NCBI GenBank assembly: GCA_902489225.1
Contig: CABTZA010000094.1
Coordinates: forward strand, 1-7,113
From: an uncultured Collinsella sp.
Lineage (GTDB): Bacteria > Actinomycetota > Coriobacteriia > Coriobacteriales > Coriobacteriaceae
Direction: 5' to 3'
Length of the DNA stretch: 7,113 nucleotides
The position numbers were made by a program, and so were the translations under genes. How positions within the stretch are numbered: the stretch's first letter is position 1; each line of letters opens with the position of its first letter. The notes below the pieces were generated by a model. The model saw nothing but the letters and a program-made list of their open reading frames with translations, did no database searches and was not told where the DNA came from. Positions 4,961 to 7,113 of the stretch are shown here, one piece after another.

Positions 4961-7113
4961 ATGGCATTGACCCCCAACGAGGCATATGCGGCCAAGCAGC
5001 CGTTTGTGGACAAGGAGACACTCGAGCATATCGTCGAGCAGTTCCCCACGCCGTTTCATCTATACGACGAGGCGGGCATCCGCCGCAACATGCAAGAAGT
5101 GCGCGACGCCTTTGCATGGAACCCGGGCTTTAAGGAATACTTTGCCGTCAAGGCCAACCCCAACCCGGCGCTCATCTCCATTCTCAACGAATACGGCTGC
5201 GGCTGCGATTGCTCGAGCTATACCGAGCTCATGATCGCCCGCTCGCTGGGCATCACGGGACACGACATCATGTTCTCTTCCAACGACACGCCGGCTGCCG
5301 ACTTTGAGCTCGCCAACAAGCTGGGTGCCATCGTCAACTTTGACGACATCAGCCACATCGAGTTCTTTGAGCGTGTTGCGGGGCCCATCCCCAAAACGGT
5401 CAGCTGCCGCTTTAATCCAGGCGGCCTGTTCCAGCTCTCCAACGGCATCATGGATAACCCCGGCGACTCCAAATACGGCATGACCACCGAGCAGCTCTTT
5501 GAGGCTTTCCGCATGCTCAAGGCCAAGGGCGCCGAGAATTTTGGCATCCATGCCTTCCTTGCCAGCAACACCGTCACCAACGACTACTACCCCAAGCTCG
5601 CGCGCATCCTCTTTGAGCTTGCCGTGCGCCTGGAGCGCGAGACCGGTGCACATGTCGCCTTCATCAATCTGTCCGGCGGCGTCGGCATCCCCTATCTGCC
5701 CGAGCAGCAGGCCAACGACATTCACGCCATCGGCGAGGGGGTGCACGCGGCCTACGACGAAATCCTGGTTCCCGCCGGTATGGGCGATGTGGCCATCTGC
5801 ACCGAGATGGGCCGCTTTATGATGGGGCCCTACGGCTGCCTGGTCACCAAGGCTATCCACGAAAAGCAGATCTACAAGGACTATATCGGTGTCGACGCAA
5901 GCGCCGTCGATCTGATCCGTCCTGCCATGTACGGCGCCTACCACCACATTACGGTAATGGGTCAGCCGGGTGGCGACGACAAGACCACAGCGCCCGTCAC
6001 GGACACCTACGACATCACGGGCAACCTATGCGAGAACAACGACAAGTTCGCCATCGATCGCGAGCTACCGCAGATCGACATGGGCGATGTGCTCGTGATC
6101 CACGATACCGGCGCGCATGGCTACTCCATGGGCTACAACTACAACGGACGGCTGCGCTCCGCCGAGGTCCTGCTGCGTCCCGATGGCTCAGCCGACCTCA
6201 TCCGCCGCGCCGAGCGCCCGGGCGATTATTTTGCCACGCTCGACGTGCTGCCGAGCGGCCGAGAGCTGCTGGCCAAGTCGCGCGCCGAAAGTGCCCGCCG
6301 TCGCGCCCAAGACGAGCGCCTGATAGTCGCCGCTCAATGGAACAAACGCATCCAGATCGCGGACGCGAAGGAGAAGAACATGGACATCCGCAATCTCGAG
6401 GGCTCAATCGTCGCCCTTGTTACGCCGTTTAAAAAGGACGGCAGCGTCGACTTTGACGCACTCGAGCGCCTTATCGATTTCCACCTGCAAAACGGCACCG
6501 ACGCCATCCTCACCCTGGGCACCACCGGCGAGAGCGCCACGATGACCGACGACGAGGACAACTCCGTTGTCGCCGCAGTGGTCAAGCAAGTTGCAGGACG
6601 CATCCCCGTCATCGCCGGCTCGGGCTCCAACTCCACGCAGACCATGCTCACCAAGTCGCTCACCTACCAGGGCCTGGGCGCCGACGGCCTGCTGCTCATT
6701 ACCCCCTACTACAACAAGTCCAACGAAGAGGGCATCTACCAGCACTTTAAGACCGTCGCCGATGCCGTGGACATCCCCTGCATCCTGTACAACATCCCCG
6801 GCCGTTGCGGCTGCGGCATCAGCGAGCGCAACGTAGAGCGCCTGGCCGCACATCCCAACATCATGGGTATTAAGGAAGCCTCGGGCAACGTCGCCTACGC
6901 GGCCAAGATCGCCCACCTGCTGTCCGACGACTTCCGCATGTACTCGGGCGAGGACGCCCTCACCGTACCGCTCATGAGCCTGGGCGCCTCGGGCACCATC
7001 AGTGTGTGGGCCGATGTTCAGCCGCAGCTCGTGCATGACATGTGTCGCGCCTATCTGGACGGCGACGTGGAGCGCGCTCGCGATATCCAGATTGCCGGCC
7101 AGCCGCTCATCAA
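4961..7113 (+). CDS. lysA: Diaminopimelate decarboxylase fused in frame to DapA (3' end outside window)
   Basis: Residues 1 to about 428 are a PLP-dependent fold-III diaminopimelate decarboxylase, which turns meso-diaminopimelate into L-lysine and CO2. K64 in Y-F-A-V-K-A-N-P binds PLP. H197 lies in G-I-H-A-F-L-A-S-N, S-G-G-V-G-I (238-243) is the glycine-rich phosphate loop, and E282/R285 lie in E-M-G-R where most homologues have E-P-G-R. C357-E358 in G-N-L-C-E-N-N-D is the catalytic Cys region, and Y392 is near M-G-Y-N-Y-N. ATG 4961 follows GAGG by ten bases, and an in-frame TAG at 4943 excludes an earlier start. No stop follows: a charged, probably helical linker (about 429-473) leads straight into DapA from residue 474, and the frame is open at the window end. 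Linker codons keep GC-rich third positions, supporting real translation. A frameshift in the assembly is the main alternative. Expression should be controlled by the lysine riboswitch. Confidence 0.88.
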   Translation, partial: MALTPNEAYAAKQPFVDKETLEHIVEQFPTPFHLYDEAGIRRNMQEVRDAFAWNPGFKEYFAVKANPNPALISILNEYGCGCDCSSYTELMIARSLGITGHDIMFSSNDTPAADFELANKLGAIVNFDDISHIEFFERVAGPIPKTVSCRFNPGGLFQLSNGIMDNPGDSKYGMTTEQLFEAFRMLKAKGAENFGIHAFLASNTVTNDYYPKLARILFELAVRLERETGAHVAFINLSGGVGIPYLPEQQANDIHAIGEGVHAAYDEILVPAGMGDVAICTEMGRFMMGPYGCLVTKAIHEKQIYKDYIGVDASAVDLIRPAMYGAYHHITVMGQPGGDDKTTAPVTDTYDITGNLCENNDKFAIDRELPQIDMGDVLVIHDTGAHGYSMGYNYNGRLRSAEVLLRPDGSADLIRRAERPGDYFATLDVLPSGRELLAKSRAESARRRAQDERLIVAAQWNKRIQIADAKEKNMDIRNLEGSIVALVTPFKKDGSVDFDALERLIDFHLQNGTDAILTLGTTGESATMTDDEDNSVVAAVVKQVAGRIPVIAGSGSNSTQTMLTKSLTYQGLGADGLLLITPYYNKSNEEGIYQHFKTVADAVDIPCILYNIPGRCGCGISERNVERLAAHPNIMGIKEASGNVAYAAKIAHLLSDDFRMYSGEDALTVPLMSLGASGTISVWADVQPQLVHDMCRAYLDGDVERARDIQIAGQPLI
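6368..6373 (+). promoter_or_regulatory. Strong internal ribosome binding site before the dapA ATG
   Basis: AAGGAG ends six bases before ATG 6380, an ideal Shine-Dalgarno and spacing, and better than the one in front of lysA. It lies inside the open lysA-dapA frame. It suggests separate initiation of DapA, or that the two genes were recently separate. Confidence 0.6.
6380..7113 (+). CDS. dapA: 4-hydroxy-tetrahydrodipicolinate synthase (DapA), 3' truncated by window edge
   Basis: DapA condenses pyruvate with aspartate semialdehyde, the first committed step toward diaminopimelate and lysine. Of about 295 expected residues, 244 are visible, numbered here from ATG 6380. The Schiff-base lysine is K165 in G-I-K-E-A-S-G. 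The active site also shows G-T-T-G-E (47-51), Y110/Y111 in T-P-Y-Y-N-K, Y137 and R142 in Y-N-I-P-G-R, and G-T-I-S-V near 205-209. The N-terminus L-E-G-S-I-V-A-L-V-T-P-F starts exactly as free DapA proteins do, so ATG 6380 is a natural start. It is nevertheless in the same frame as lysA with no stop between. At positions equivalent to E. coli H53, H56 and E84 (lysine-site residues) this protein has D57, D60 and T88, suggesting weak or no lysine feedback. The protein is cytoplasmic and probably tetrameric, as the family is. Confidence 0.93.
   Translation, partial: MDIRNLEGSIVALVTPFKKDGSVDFDALERLIDFHLQNGTDAILTLGTTGESATMTDDEDNSVVAAVVKQVAGRIPVIAGSGSNSTQTMLTKSLTYQGLGADGLLLITPYYNKSNEEGIYQHFKTVADAVDIPCILYNIPGRCGCGISERNVERLAAHPNIMGIKEASGNVAYAAKIAHLLSDDFRMYSGEDALTVPLMSLGASGTISVWADVQPQLVHDMCRAYLDGDVERARDIQIAGQPLI

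Noticed and set aside
5060..5947. A 295-codon leftward open frame opposite lysA
   Set aside because: It is a shadow: the forward frame has all decarboxylase motifs, while the reverse product shows no recognisable domain and has no ribosome binding site.
6321..6326. Tandem TGA-TAG near the end of the lysA part
   Set aside because: It is one frame away from the lysA reading frame in this sequence, so it does not terminate lysA as given; kept only as the main frameshift alternative.
6404..7036. A 210-codon leftward open frame opposite dapA
   Set aside because: The forward frame gives an unmistakable DapA; the reverse frame is a by-product of GC-rich codons.
1..7113. CRISPR arrays, tRNA genes, insertion sequences, phage genes
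   Set aside because: I saw no regularly spaced repeats, tRNA-like cloverleaf, transposase or integrase motif, or abrupt composition change on either strand.

Overview
The window looks like chromosomal DNA of a high-GC, Gram-positive gut actinobacterium, most likely a Coriobacteriia member such as Collinsella. That is inferred from the GC-rich third codon positions, the AGGAGG-type ribosome binding sites, a lipobox lipoprotein and overall protein character; no marker gene is present to prove it. All genes look native, and I see no mobile element, tRNA, rRNA or CRISPR array.

Left part (1-3068). The 3' end of a secreted lysozyme-like cell-wall hydrolase reads rightward into a strong hairpin terminator. 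Facing it is a leftward three-gene group, read in the order lipoprotein (2906-2364), small helix-turn-helix protein (2324-1902), then a Ser/Thr protein kinase with a three-segment C-terminal membrane anchor (1830-421). The lipoprotein leader can form a 14-bp RNA stem that covers its Shine-Dalgarno sequence, and a second strong inverted repeat sits at the kinase start. Together they look like an uncharacterised envelope-signalling module.

Middle part (3069-4582). An M20-family metal-dependent amidohydrolase is followed, with a stop/start overlap, by a small membrane protein, both leftward.

Right part (4583-7113). A 378-base divergent control region holds overlapping candidate promoters, an 8-bp inverted repeat and a clear lysine riboswitch (about 4731-4890). 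The riboswitch controls lysA, diaminopimelate decarboxylase, the last step of lysine synthesis. The lysA frame has no stop codon: it runs in frame through a linker of about 45 residues into dapA (4-hydroxy-tetrahydrodipicolinate synthase, the first committed step) and stays open to the window end. A strong ribosome binding site just before the dapA ATG suggests that free DapA may be made as well. The first and last enzymes of the pathway are thus on one riboswitch-controlled message and apparently in one polypeptide, while the DapA part lacks the lysine-contact residues of the feedback-inhibited E. coli enzyme.
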